Source: Sipunculus nudus
Taxonomy: Eukaryota > Annelida > Sipuncula > Golfingiida > Sipunculidae
DNA length: 64,000 nt
Direction: 5' to 3'
Assembly: GCA_026874595.1 (NCBI GenBank)
Contig: CM049308.1
Location: 769,001-833,000, forward strand
The notes under the pieces are model-generated. The model had not been told where the DNA came from, made no database searches, and was given only the letters and a program-made list of their open reading frames with translations. The translations under genes were made by a program, and so were the position numbers. Below are positions 24,795 through 36,099 of this stretch, one piece after another. The stretch's first letter is position 1, and the number at the start of each line of letters is the position of its first letter.

Positions 24795-25830
24795 CCAAGG
24801 ATAGTGAGCAACAATTTTATCATGGACACGGAAAGTGAGCAACAATTTATCATGGCCCACGGATAGTGAGCAACATTTTATCATGGACACGGACAGTGAG
24901 CAACAATTTATGATGGCCATGGGTAGTAAGCAACAATTTATCATTGCCATGGATAGTGAGCAACATTTTATCATGGACACGGATAATGAGCAACATTTTA
25001 TCATGGCCCACGGATAGTGAGCAACAATCTATTATGGCCCACGGATAGTGAGCAACATTTTATCATGGACACGGACAGTGAGCAACAATTTACCATGGCC
25101 ATGGGTATTAAGCAACAATTTATCATTGCCATGGATAGTGAGCAAAAGTTTATCAAGGCTGCGGATAGTGAGCAATAATTTATCATGGCCACGGGTAGTG
25201 AGCAATAATTTATCACGGCCATGGAAAGTAAGCAACAATTTGTCATGGCCTTTGATAGCGAGCGACAATTTATCGTGGCCACGGGTAGTGAGCAACAATT
25301 TATCATTGCCATGGATAATGAGCAACAATTTATCATGGCTGCGGATAGTGAGCAACAATTTATCATGGCTGTGGATAGTGAGCAACAATTTATCATGGCA
25401 ACGGGTAGTGAGCAACAATTTATCATTGCCATGAATAGTGAGCAAAAATTTATCATGGCTGCGGAGAGAGAGCAACAATTTATCATTGCCACGGATGGTG
25501 AACAACAATTTATCAAGGCCACGGATAGTGCGAAACAATAAATCATGGCCACGGATAGTGAGAAATAATTTATCATGGCCACGGAAAGTGAGATATAATT
25601 TATCATGGCCATGGATAGTAAGCAACAATTTATCAGGGCCATGGATAGTAAGCAACAATTTATCATGGCTACGGGTAGTGAGCAGCAATTTTTCATGGCC
25701 ACGGATAGTAAGTACAATCTATCATGGCCATAGATAGTGAGCAACAATTTATCATGGCTACGGATAGTGAGAAACAATATTTCATTGCAAAAGATAGTGA
25801 AAAACAATTCCCCATGGTTAAATACAGTAA
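24795..25830. repeat. 30-bp minisatellite
   Basis: About 34 copies of a 30-bp unit, GATAGTGAGCAACAATTTAT then CATGGCCACG, with substitutions but few indels. Ten codons per unit keep several frames open, including a 310-codon minus-strand frame with a repeated MINCCSLSVA-like decapeptide. That frame is not taken as a gene because its only content is the array. Confidence 0.95.
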
Positions 25831-27669
25831 GCACTAATTTCTCATTTGGAAAAACAACGTGAGACTTTGCCCCCTGGCTAAGAAGTCCTTTGCCTGATGG
25901 GTGATTAGAATATTGGAATGTGTCTGCGGTCAATGGTTAGATATTATCGAGAACTCCTCTGGAAACGCTCCGGTATTTTTGATCATACATGTCTTCAAAT
26001 TCAGGTCTCCATCATATTCTAAAGGTACATAATCATTTGAAGTTATATGTGTGTTATATTATGCCGTTAATGATTGAATGAAAAGGTTTCCAGGAAAATC
26101 ATCCTAGCACATAGACTTACTATCTCCAGTTCGCCAGTTTTATACGTTTAATGGAGATCATAGATTCCACAAGAGAAACTCCCAAACAAAGAGAAGAAAC
26201 ACAGAAAAAACAACGTTGCGCGGGAGGGGTACCAGATGGCTTGCGCGGGAGGGGTACCAGATGGCTTGCGCGCTATTTTTTCGCCACTGGTCGCGCCCGG
26301 TGCACGTCTATTTCCACTTCTGCACAAGAACGAAGTCGACACTTACCATAATGTTTAATGGAGAAAACACAGTTCATGTTTGTTTAAAATACCTGAAATG
26401 TGAATAGGTTTAAAATTTAAGCAATACTTCCTGGATTACTCAAACCAACATTCACTTAAACAATGTCGCCTATGTGGGTTGTACTGTGTTACTTTATAAC
26501 TTAAGACATAGAAAGATAGGAAAATATCTTAAGAAGATATATTGAGCCCCAATGGTTGAGTGATATGCACTACCGTTCAACCAAGTAAACTTCCCGAGTA
26601 TTGAAACTCAGTATATTTTCTGTCTAATCCTATCTATTTGTACCAAGATGTCTAACATACCTTCTTTAAAAATGAAAAAAAAGGATTATGGATAAATTTT
26701 AAAGAAATTTCATGTAAATTAAAACGCTGATACAAACAAACATGCATGACCTGTCTGTGGTTCACGAAGCAAGTTCTCTCTGGTTGGAAACTTCAAGACT
26801 TGCGCTTAACACGTGATGGCAAGAGTGAGTTCCCATCATAAATTATCATATACATCAGGACCCGTCACGCTTCACGGGAAAATACTGCAGAGGAGACCCA
26901 GTGGCACTGGACACCTCAACGTGTGTACACCCATAATCATCTGTCCGGAAAGCTTCACCTCGTACCCTGGCATACTGATGAGGGGCCGGGAATTTGAAGG
27001 TAAAATGGCTTCACACACGACTTTTTGTATATGTCAGTATACGTTAAAATTTAATTAATACACACAACGGTACCAGTCGTCGGAGGCAATTGTAAAATAC
27101 ATTAATTATGTGTAATTAGGTAAATGATGACACCTGCTTGCTTACGTCAATACATATAGTATGTGATTATTGTAGGTTCGTCATTATATATGATACATGG
27201 TTGTTGTACGTTCGTCATTACAGACAATACGTAGCTATAGTACGTTCGCCATTAGTTGCAACATTAAATGTGCAACGTAGACATATTGGGTTATATGTAT
27301 AGTAACGTTTAATAATATTTATGATTTAGATATATATTATATGATAATTATTTCGTACAGAGAAGGTACATAATTTGAAAAAAAGCTAAACAATAAACAA
27401 AGGTAAGAAAACAATTGGTTATAGAATCACTCAACTGTAAAGTGAGTTATGAAAATATTAATGAAAACAAGAACTGTTTTCAGATTTCCTCAACGGGTAA
27501 CTTGAAATCGATTTTTGATAACCTGTATGATTTCAGATACCCCTTCAAAACGGTTGTTTCTTTATATTGATCAACTTATTGTTCTTATTATTTCTGTCCT
27601 TATGATTTCCCAAATTAATTTGAATCTTTGTCCATCTGTGATGTATCATGAGATTTTGTGAAGTGGATG
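25831..27669. other. Gene-free region
   Basis: A 25-base segment (GCGCGGGAGGGGTACCAGAT and onward) is tandemly duplicated at 26218-26268. Three imperfect ~47-bp units with GTACGTTCGTCATTA occur at 27165-27275. Nothing else is recognised in 1.8 kb. Confidence 0.45.
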
Positions 27670-27912
27670 AGTCAATATACATACAACATACAATATACGT
27701 ATAACTAACAATATACATATAACATACAATATACGTATAACTAACAATATACGTATAACTAACAATATACGTATAACATATAATACACGTATAACTAACA
27801 ATATCATATAACTAACAATATACGTATAACTAACAATATACGTATAACTCACAATATATGTATAACTAACAATATACGTATAACTAACAATATACATATA
27901 ACTAACAAAATA
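27670..27912. repeat. 18-bp minisatellite (ATACGTATAACTAACAAT)
   Basis: About 13 copies with minor variants and one 2-base deletion. The minus strand stays open as a six-residue YIVSYT repeat, an array artefact. Confidence 0.94.
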
Positions 27913-28009
27913 TTAAACATTTTACAAAAAAAATTAGTTTTAAAAAATTAAATCCATCTTTTAAATATCCTATCTTTCATGTGGTGTATTTAAATAATAT
28001 TTTAAAGAA

Positions 28010-28470
28010 TTGAAAGCATGGTTATAATAAATCAAGAATTTAAAGCATGGTAAAAATATATCAAGAATTGAAAGCAAGGTAATAATATATCAAGAATTTA
28101 AAGCATGGTAATAATATATCAAGAATTTAAAGCATGGTAATAATATATCAAGAATTGAAAGCATGGTAATAATATATCATGAATTGAAAGAATGGTAATA
28201 ATATATCAAGAATTTAAAGCATGGTAGTAATATATCAAGAGTTTAAAGCATAGTAATAATATATCAAGAATTTAAAGCATGGTAATAATATATCAAGAAT
28301 TTAGGCATGGTAATTATATATCAAGAATTTAAAGCATGGTAAAATATATCAAGAATTTAAAGCATGGTAATAGTAAATCAAGAATTTTATGTATAGTAAT
28401 AATATATCAAGAATTTAAAGCATGGTAATAATATATCAAGAATTTAAAGCATGGTAATAATATATCATTT
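28010..28470. repeat. 29-bp minisatellite
   Basis: About 16 copies of AAAGCATGGTAATAATATAT then CAAGAATTT, directly abutting. There are no unique spacers between units, so this is not a CRISPR array. Confidence 0.95.
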
Positions 28471-29098
28471 TGTTAAATCATTGAGGGAGTGACCTGACCA
28501 GTGCGGGGGAACACCGAAATTAGCTTCAGACTACCCCCGGGTATTATCTGAAATTGATTATGAAGTGGGAGGGGGATACATCGCCCTTTAACTTTTATTA
28601 CTGTTTAACATTTTTAGGTCTTCAACTGAATAAATGGCTAAAAACACTGCTGAAGATGATTATACCAGAGTTGGTGACTTCATGCTATAAGACTAAGACT
28701 TTCAGTCAAAAAAGAATATAAGCCTTAATTATGTCCCTTAAAAACAGGCAGAAGTGAACGATGACAAAGTGAAAATAAAGGCGAGGACGAGATTTGTTTT
28801 CAGATTAATACTTGGAACAAGATCCTAATACTTATCACAGTGAAGGCAGATTCAGTCATACATTAATCCCGAGGGAACTAATGTCACTGTCATGGAATTA
28901 TTCAGTGAAGGCTGTCTTCTTGTATAATTCAATTATTCCAAAAGGAAATGAAACAGATATCAGAAACAGAAAATCTCCTGCTGCGGACTCTCTCAGTGAC
29001 GATTCAGAGACGACGGTGTTGAACCATGTCTTTCCCCTGTGACCGTATTTAGGATAAAAGTCTCGACATCGCACAGTGGAACTTATCGTGACGTAATC
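28471..29098 (+). other. Upstream flank of CRT-like copy A
   Basis: Probably promoter and 5' untranslated region of the gene starting at 29099. No clear TATA box or initiator could be fixed. The open frame at 28812-29040 does not resemble anything in copy B and is not called. Confidence 0.4.
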
Positions 29099-32000
29099 AT
29101 GGACAGGAACAACGCGTTAACCCTGCTGTTTAGCGTGGTTTGTTTATTGTCACGTCTTGGGGCCTACATCAGCTCTCCCCTGTATCTGGATTACTTCGAA
29201 CACACGCCGCCTAGCGAAGAAAATGGAACCCTCATTCAGACAGACAATACCCCCGACTTCAAGAGCGATGTGCAACAATCTCAGCCTTTCTTCAAAGCCC
29301 TCATGGAAACCTTGGTACCGACGATATTATGGGGAGTTATTCTTGCCTTGATCATGATCGTCAGTCCTCAGCATATCGGCAAGATGGAGGAGTCGTACCC
29401 AAAGATACAGCTGGCGACCCCTGCCTTCGCAATGGCTCTGTCAGCCATTTTAACCAACCACTCTCTGAGCGGAGCACGCACGGCGCCTTCGATACAGGCG
29501 GTCCTCAGTAACTTCGCAATACCAATACAGTTCGTGGTTAGGTAAGTCGGAAAGTGTTTTATTTCGTTGTAATAGGTAGTGTTCTGTATATATAGAAAGC
29601 ACCCAAAATATGTGAAGTGATATAGAGAAAATATTAATAAAAGACAGCACTCGAAGTATAGTATAGTATAGTATAGTTTATTTAGATCCAATTCAGTACA
29701 ATATCAACTGGTACCAAAAAAAATAAAAAATATACATATGGTAATATGGAAATAAAAAATACACAATTTGATAAAACCTGTGATACAATACTGAATAAAA
29801 TCGAGGATGACACGAAAAAGTTAAAAAAAACTTGTTTCCATCGTGGTCCTCTATGAAATGATACAAGATACGGACGGAAAGAGAGTAAAAGCATTATGTG
29901 TAAACTATAAAATAATAAATATTGCGACATATAACAAATCTAAAAAACTTATTCCATAGCACGAATATGAGATACTAATAAAATATAAAGTCGTTTATTT
30001 CGAGATCATGAATCTGGTTAAATAATACTTTTTTTACTTTTTTCTTAAAAACTGAAATTGATAGACTGTTGTTTGCTACATCTACCGGAAGATTATTCCA
30101 TAATTTAGCACCTGTTACACTATAGCTATGTTTACCATGGATACTATGATGAGGGATGATAAGGCTATGATGACTAGATCTAGTAACATGAGTATGAACA
30201 TTAGAGGTACATGAATATACGCTTTCTCCGTCGAATAAAACGTTAATTATTTAAGGATTCAATTAAGTACTTGTTACATCTAAAATTTCAACAGCTTTTC
30301 TTTTTGTTCAAGTTCTGCCTATAGAATCACCGTAAGACCCACCTGAACTACCGCATCACAATATAATTCCATGTTGCCCGATTAAATTGGACTCTATATT
30401 ATTAAGCCGTGTCATGAATGGCAGGTCCTTAAAAAGATTAAATCGTGCTAAATTCCATGGTCATCCACCTATGGTTTTGTTGTCTACATAATAAAACATA
30501 CCGACATGATCATCCATCTCTACATGATAAAACATACCGACATGATCATCCATCTCTACATGATAAAACATACCGACATGATCATCCATCTCTACATGAT
30601 AAAACATACCGACATGATCATCCATCTCTACATGATAAAACATACCGACATGATCATCCATCTCTACATGATAAAACATACCGACATGATCATCCATCTC
30701 TACATGATAAAACATACCGACATGATCATCCATCTCTACATGATAAAACATACCGACATGATCATCCATCTCTACATGATAAAACATACCGACATGATCA
30801 TCCATCTCTACATGATAAAACATACCGACATGATCATCCATCTCTACATGATAAAACATACCGACATGATCATCCATCTCTACATGATAAAACATACCGA
30901 CATGATCATCCATCTCTACATGATAAAACATACCGACATGATCATCCATCTCTACATGATAAAACATACCGACATGATCATCCATCTCTACATGATAAAA
31001 CATACCGACATGATCATCCATCTCTACATGATAAAACATACCGACATGATCATCCAACTCTACATGATAAAACATACCGACATGATCATCCATCTCTACA
31101 TGATAAAACATACCGACATGATCATCCATCTCTAATTGTTATGTCTACATGATAAAACATACCGACATGATCATCCATCTCTAATTTTGTTATGTCTACA
31201 TAATCAAACGAAACGACAGATAAACAGGTTTCATCGCGGGAATATTAAATAAACCTGTTTGAGAGATCCGTCTCTCATGAAAATTTACGTCAGGGAACTT
31301 ACACGCATCATATCCCATTTTCCTGGTGGGATGAGGCTGACGGGTGCATGGAGAAGCCATGTTCGATGGGTTTTGCTTCCCTTTGACAACACGTAAGCCC
31401 TCCAGATCTGTAAAGAACACTGAAAAGGAAAGAAACGTGACTTTCGATAATTTTTCGATTGCTTTTTGATTACACAAACACATACACATGTTGCTGAATG
31501 TATTTCTGGTTACACAAATACATACACATGTAGCTGGATGTATTTTTGATTACACATACACATGTAGCTGGATGTATTTTTGATTACACATGCACATGTA
31601 GCTGGATGTATTTTAGATTACACATACACATGTAGCTGGATGTATTTTTGATTACACATACACATGTAGCTGGATGTATTTTTGATTACACATACACATG
31701 TAGCTGGATGTATTTTTGATTACACATACACATGTAGCTGGATGTATTTTTGATTACACATACACATGTAGCTGGATGTATTTTTGATTACACATACACA
31801 TGTAGCTGGATGTATTTTTGATTACACATACACATGTAGCTGGATGTATTTTTGATTACACATGCACATGTAGCTGGATGTATTTTAGATTACACATACA
31901 CATGTAGCTGGATGTATTTTTGATTACACATACACATGTAGCTGGATGTATTTTTGATTACACATGCACATGTAGCTGGATGTATTTTAGATTACACATA

Positions 32001-35000
32001 CACATGTAGCTGGATGTATTTTTGATTACACATACACATGTAGCTGGATGTATTTTTGATTACACATACACATGTAACTGGGTGTATTTCTGATTACCCA
32101 AACCCATACACATGTTGTAGGATGTGTTCCTTCTTCTTCAGGTTCATCATTCTCCGCCGCCGCCCTACTTTACGTAAAGGTTTATGTGCCGTGATGGTGG
32201 TTCTTGCCGAGTTTATCTGTCTTTCACCAACCATCTTCACCAACCTGGAGCCAGCCGACCAAAGAGTAGAAGACCGAGGAGCCACAGGAGCAGGCGCCAT
32301 CTTGTGGCCCATCTGCGTGGTCTCCTCACTGGCAAGATTGATTTTCATAAACTAATGAAACGAGCACGCTTTTAAAAATATATATATGGCCGTGCGGCGA
32401 AAAGTTATAGTTTTATCCTAAGCTTTACTAGAAATATATCGGTCTTAAATCTGTATTTACGTATTTCCCCAAAATATTACTAATGAAATGAGAAATGTTG
32501 TGATTGGGGAGGGGGCTATATTGTATTTATGAATATCTATCATATCTATCCAAGTAGGAATAAAACGTAAGTGTGCATATTGTAGCACAGTGTAATATTC
32601 ATTCATTGAACGCTGATCAAGCATGAACTTACGTTAACGTCATACTGCTGCACGACCTTGACCTCTATTGTTTAACCATGTTTTTACTGTAGATACCATT
32701 GACTATCGTTAACACTCTAGTGGAACGCAGCGTACAGGAAAATGTGACGTCATCAGCCACCAGGAGAGCACAAGAACGTCCTTTGAACATGGTTTTTTAT
32801 CTCTTCGCCTTTGAGGTCTACTCTACTGCTGGTATTATCGCCCTTTTCTGGACTGACATCCTCCCTGGATTTGGCACGTCCTCCAATGTTAATATATTTT
32901 GGGAAAAGTAAGTGTTGATTCACGGAAAGAAATGTTTGCAGGAAAATTACTCTCAGGTGTTTAATTTCAAGGGCTAAGAACATTCCATATTCAAAGAAAA
33001 TTAGCGTCTGAATGATTCATCCGTCACGCAGATTGTCATAATTCATAAAGTAAAATGGAGTAATATATATTACTAGCATTATCAAGTATCACACACGTAA
33101 TCACACAAGTATCCATGAACTTAATTTTTTCTTTAAGGTTTAAATTTAACATGCAGTGCGCCTTCAGTGGAGAGGCTTGTAGTCCGGGTGCCGGGGTGTT
33201 GCTATGGATTTGCACATTTTGTAACACAACCGGCCTACTGTCGACGTCATACTTACTGCGTTACTCAGAGGGCGCCAACTATATGATGATCATCTTGGTG
33301 AGGGCTCAGAGTTCATATTATATACACATATACACATATATATATATATATGATTTGTTTCCTGGGATCTTTTTTATTTTATTTTATAAATATTTCTCGT
33401 CTTGAACCAAAACTGGTGAAAAATGGTGGTGATGTGGTGAGTTGTCCATACCGGGTTTCATTGTATTCTCTTTCTACACATATATTTCCATACAATTCAT
33501 GTATTAGATTACGTGTACTTTTCTTAAATGAAGTCACAGTCTTTATCACATTCATCACAATCATTTATTGATTAACATTATCACATCGCACGTTTATTTT
33601 TCTTCACACAGACGTTACGCTCGCCTCTGCTCTTACTGTTCTGGACTTTATTTCACGAGCAGCCGTTCAAATGGAGTCCCCATATTCACCTCAGCACGTG
33701 GCTAAGTCTCGCTGCTCTGGTGATAATGATTCCATCTGTACTTATCTATAACAGCGGGTAAGTCTCTCGCTGCTCTGTCCATAATGATCCAATATGTACT
33801 TACATTAAACAGCGGGTAAGTCTCGCTGCTCTTGTGATAATGATTCCATCTGTACTTAACTATAACAGCGGGTAAGTCTCTCGCTGCTCTGACCATAATG
33901 ATCCAATATGTACTTACATAAAACAGCGGGTAAGTCTCGCTGCTCTGGTGATAATGATTCCATCTGTACTAATCTATAACAGCGGGTAAGTCTCGCTGCT
34001 CTGGTGATAATGATTCCATCTGTACTTATCTATAACAGCGGGTAAGTCTCTCGCTGCCCTGTCTATAATGATCCGACATGTAATTACATAAAACCCCGGG
34101 TAAGTCGTTCGCTGCTCTGTCAATAATGATCCAATATGTACTTACATAAAACAGCGTTTAAGTCTCTCGCTGCTCTGTCCATAATCATCCAATATGTACT
34201 TACATAAAACCCCGGGTAAGTCTCTCGCTGCTCTGTCAAAAATGATCCAATATGTACTTACATAAAACAGCGGGTAAGTCTCTCGCTGCTCTGTACATAT
34301 TGATCCGATATGTACTTACATAAAACCCCGGGTAAGTCTCTCGCTGCTCTGCCCATAATCATCCAATATGTACTTACATAAAACACCGTGTAAGTCTCTC
34401 GCTGCTCTGTGTATAATGATCCAATATGTACTTACATAAAACACCAGGAAAGTCTCTCGCTGCTCTGTCAATAATGATCCAATATGTACTTACATAAAAC
34501 ACCAGGTAGGTCTCTCGCTGCTTTACCTATAATGATTCCATCAGTACTTATCTATAATATTGGTTTAGTCTCTAGCTGCCCTATCTACAATGATCCAAAC
34601 TGTACTTATATATAACACCGGGTAATCTCGTTTTTTTCTGACTAAAATGTTCTCATTTGTACTCATCTAAAACGCAGGGTACGTTTCTCGCTGTTCTGGC
34701 TATCTAGTTTCATTCTATAGTTGATGACCAAAGTTTTTTTTATATCTTATAGCATATGCTACCGTTAGGTTTTATTTTTCTGTCTGTAGTTCATCTGCTT
34801 AAATCCTTTTTTTTTTTCTTAAATGATTCGTCGGCTTGTATCCCTTTATTTTTCTGTCCCTTATAATTCGTCTGCTGATATATTTTAAGTCCTCCAGAGA
34901 AAGGAAGATCAAAACCAGCTTCAGAGTCTAGCCATGGTGAGCAGGGCCTGCCCCTTCTGAATGCAGACAATCTCGATCACATGGGTACACACAGATACGT

Positions 35001-35106
35001 CAGACCGCAGAAGAAGAACAGAAAACACTCCTCCCAACGATTGAAACCAAAGACCAATTACGGGTACAGAAAACTCTCAGAAGAACCATCTCCGCTTAAT
35101 TCATGA
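29099..35106 (+). CDS. CRT-like (drug/metabolite transporter superfamily) membrane protein, copy A, complete
   Basis: Six exons: 29099-29541, 32142-32331, 32693-32907, 33138-33297, 33612-33757 and 34890-35106, giving 456 aa, close to the ~420 of CRT proteins. The start matches that of copy B (MDRxx...RLG). About ten hydrophobic segments are seen. Family-like points: NFAIPIQ followed by an ILRRR basic turn (residues ~141-153); LNMVFYLF to DILPGFGTS (exon 3); a two-cysteine loop (C290, C297); SYLLRYSEGANYMMIILTL, resembling the CRT YL..YS.ANY segment; and a last helix ending LIYNSG. The hydrophilic Lys/Arg-rich tail, residues 386-456, would be cytosolic. CRT relatives sit in lysosome- or plastid-type membranes and move peptides, amino acids or glutathione-like solutes; the substrate here is unknown. 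All borders are GT-AG except the GC donor at 32332. Intact, probably functional. Confidence 0.75.
29655..30450 (-). mobile_element. Antisense LINE 3' fragment in intron 1 of copy A
   Basis: Read on the minus strand it encodes the C-terminal part of a non-LTR retrotransposon ORF2. A HSYSVTGAKLWNNLP-like stretch and FKKKVKKVLF at about 30130-30040 resemble the 'PKLWNSLP...FK..LK' end of many LINEs. Its 3' end at 29655-29690 has AATAAA followed by a CTATA pentamer tail, as in CR1/L2-type elements. It is 5' truncated and broken by stops and frameshifts. Confidence 0.65.
30475..31200. repeat. Highly uniform 36-bp minisatellite in intron 1 of copy A
   Basis: About 19-20 copies of TACATGATAAAACATACCGA then CATGATCATCCATCTC. 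The central copies are identical apart from one substitution (CCAACTC near 31055). The last two units carry short insertions (AATTGTTATGTC). Thirty-six bases are 12 codons, so frames of over 200 codons stay open on both strands without coding meaning. Units abut directly. Confidence 0.97.
31201..31464. other. Unique intronic segment with an unexplained antisense frame
   Basis: A minus-strand frame (31196-31489, 97 codons) has a mixed, protein-like composition, unlike the array-derived frames around it. No family is recognised. It may be part of a dispersed repeat. Confidence 0.3.
31465..32100. repeat. 34-bp minisatellite at the 3' end of intron 1, copy A
   Basis: About 18 copies of CATGTAGCTGGATGTATTTT then TGATTACACATACA. 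A variant pair (TGCACATG with TATTTTAGATTAC) recurs several times, suggesting block duplication. The array ends about 40 bases before the exon 2 acceptor. Confidence 0.96.
32332..32333 (+). other. GC 5' splice site of intron 2, copy A
   Basis: The reading frame after TCACTG must leave the exon here, since it otherwise hits a stop after four codons. The sequence is CTG|GCAAGA. Joining to ATACCATTGACT at 32693 keeps phase 0 and gives SSL-IPLTIVNTLVE, matching copy B and the CRT helix. No better GT is nearby. GC-AG introns with a GCAAG donor are an established minor class. Confidence 0.75.
33705..34690 (+). repeat. ~56-58-bp array derived from exon 5 and its splice donor
   Basis: Intron 5 of copy A opens with about 17 tandem copies of the last ~55 bases of exon 5 plus the 5' splice site. 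Units read GTCTCGCTGCTCTGGTGATA through TATAACAGCGGGTAAGT. Two subtypes occur: an exon-like 56-bp unit and a diverged 58-bp unit (CTCTCGCTGCTCTGT, AATATGTACTTACATAAAAC). At least nine units keep GGGTAAGT. Later units decay (CACCAGG, CCCCGGG). Copy B has no such array. Confidence 0.93.
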
Positions 35107-36099
35107 AATGTCAATATGGACTTTTGATACACTGTTTTGATCTGCCACAGGATGCAAATACGATCTGTTACACCCGTATTTTAATGTGTACGGAAAATGG
35201 CAGCCCTATGACCATATACGAGAAGCTGGGATAAATAAACCTGTCGGGATTCGATTAGGGCGCGGAGATGCGACAGGTCAGTACGACAGGCCGGTGTCAT
35301 GTTGTACACGACAATATAATTCTGAAGACTCAAAGCAGTTGAATACATTTACTGTAGAGGACACACCGACCTGCCACTGGGAGAAGTTAGTTGCAATACT
35401 GATGTTTGTATCGCCCACCGAAACACAAACGGTAAACCATACAAGTATTAACAGGATACGACTGACCACCTGTAGATGTGATTTGTTTTATCTCTGATAT
35501 TTTATTTATTTGTAATGCGTATTTCACCTATTCGGCATAAGCTGTTTTTCTATTGGGTCCTGGGCAAAAACATATCATAGAATACATTGTTTGACATAAA
35601 TTTTACAACAACAAAAAAAATAAACAAATGAAATACAATTAAATGTATAAAACTATACATTTAGGAGCAATGAAATTGACATTACATAAAGCTATTACCA
35701 ATTATCTGAAATTCTCTTATATGACGAAACAGATATTTTTTACAGACGTGGTACTACAGTTGATAATGGAACGATGAATATGGATTATGATAATTACTGA
35801 ATTAACTGCTTGTACAAAGATTTAAATTGGCTAATATTATTGACAGGTTTTTCTACTCATAAGCAGTACATTCCAGATGCTTGGTTCGGCATATGTAAGC
35901 CTGGCTTCAAAGGATTCTTTTTTTTTTTGTTTTGGTTAAGAAAAATAGACGGTCCCCAGAGCGACCGGAGCAAGCAAACTAATTCCGCCCCGGTTTGTAC
36001 TCAGGTACTGCTGGACATACAGCACAGAATTCAAGAAAGTTTGGTGAGCGTGTTAAAGTATTCCTATATTTTGTGTACCAGAATAACTGGACAGTAATT
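35107..36099. other. 3' flank of copy A, no further gene
   Basis: Probably the 3' untranslated region, then anonymous AT-rich DNA. The frames at 35186-35497 and 35810-36097 have no recognised domains; the second may be the 5' leader of the LINE that follows. Confidence 0.4.
35234..35239 (+). promoter_or_regulatory. Candidate poly(A) signal AATAAA of copy A
   Basis: A canonical hexamer 127 bases after the TGA stop at 35104-35106. Position and sequence are plausible; no transcript evidence is available. Confidence 0.4.

Noticed and set aside
25001-25933. 310-codon minus-strand frame with Cys-rich decapeptide repeats
   Set aside because: It is the translation of the 30-bp minisatellite; other frames on both strands are open too.
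30445-31152. Frames of over 200 codons with dodecapeptide repeats, and a possible CRISPR-like array
   Set aside because: Units of 36 bp abut without unique spacers, three frames on both strands stay open, and the array sits in an intron of a eukaryotic gene.
32334-32355. Exon 2 of copy A ending the protein at the TAA near 32355
   Set aside because: Copy B diverges exactly after GGCAAGA, and joining to the next exon restores a conserved transmembrane segment. The tail is intron.
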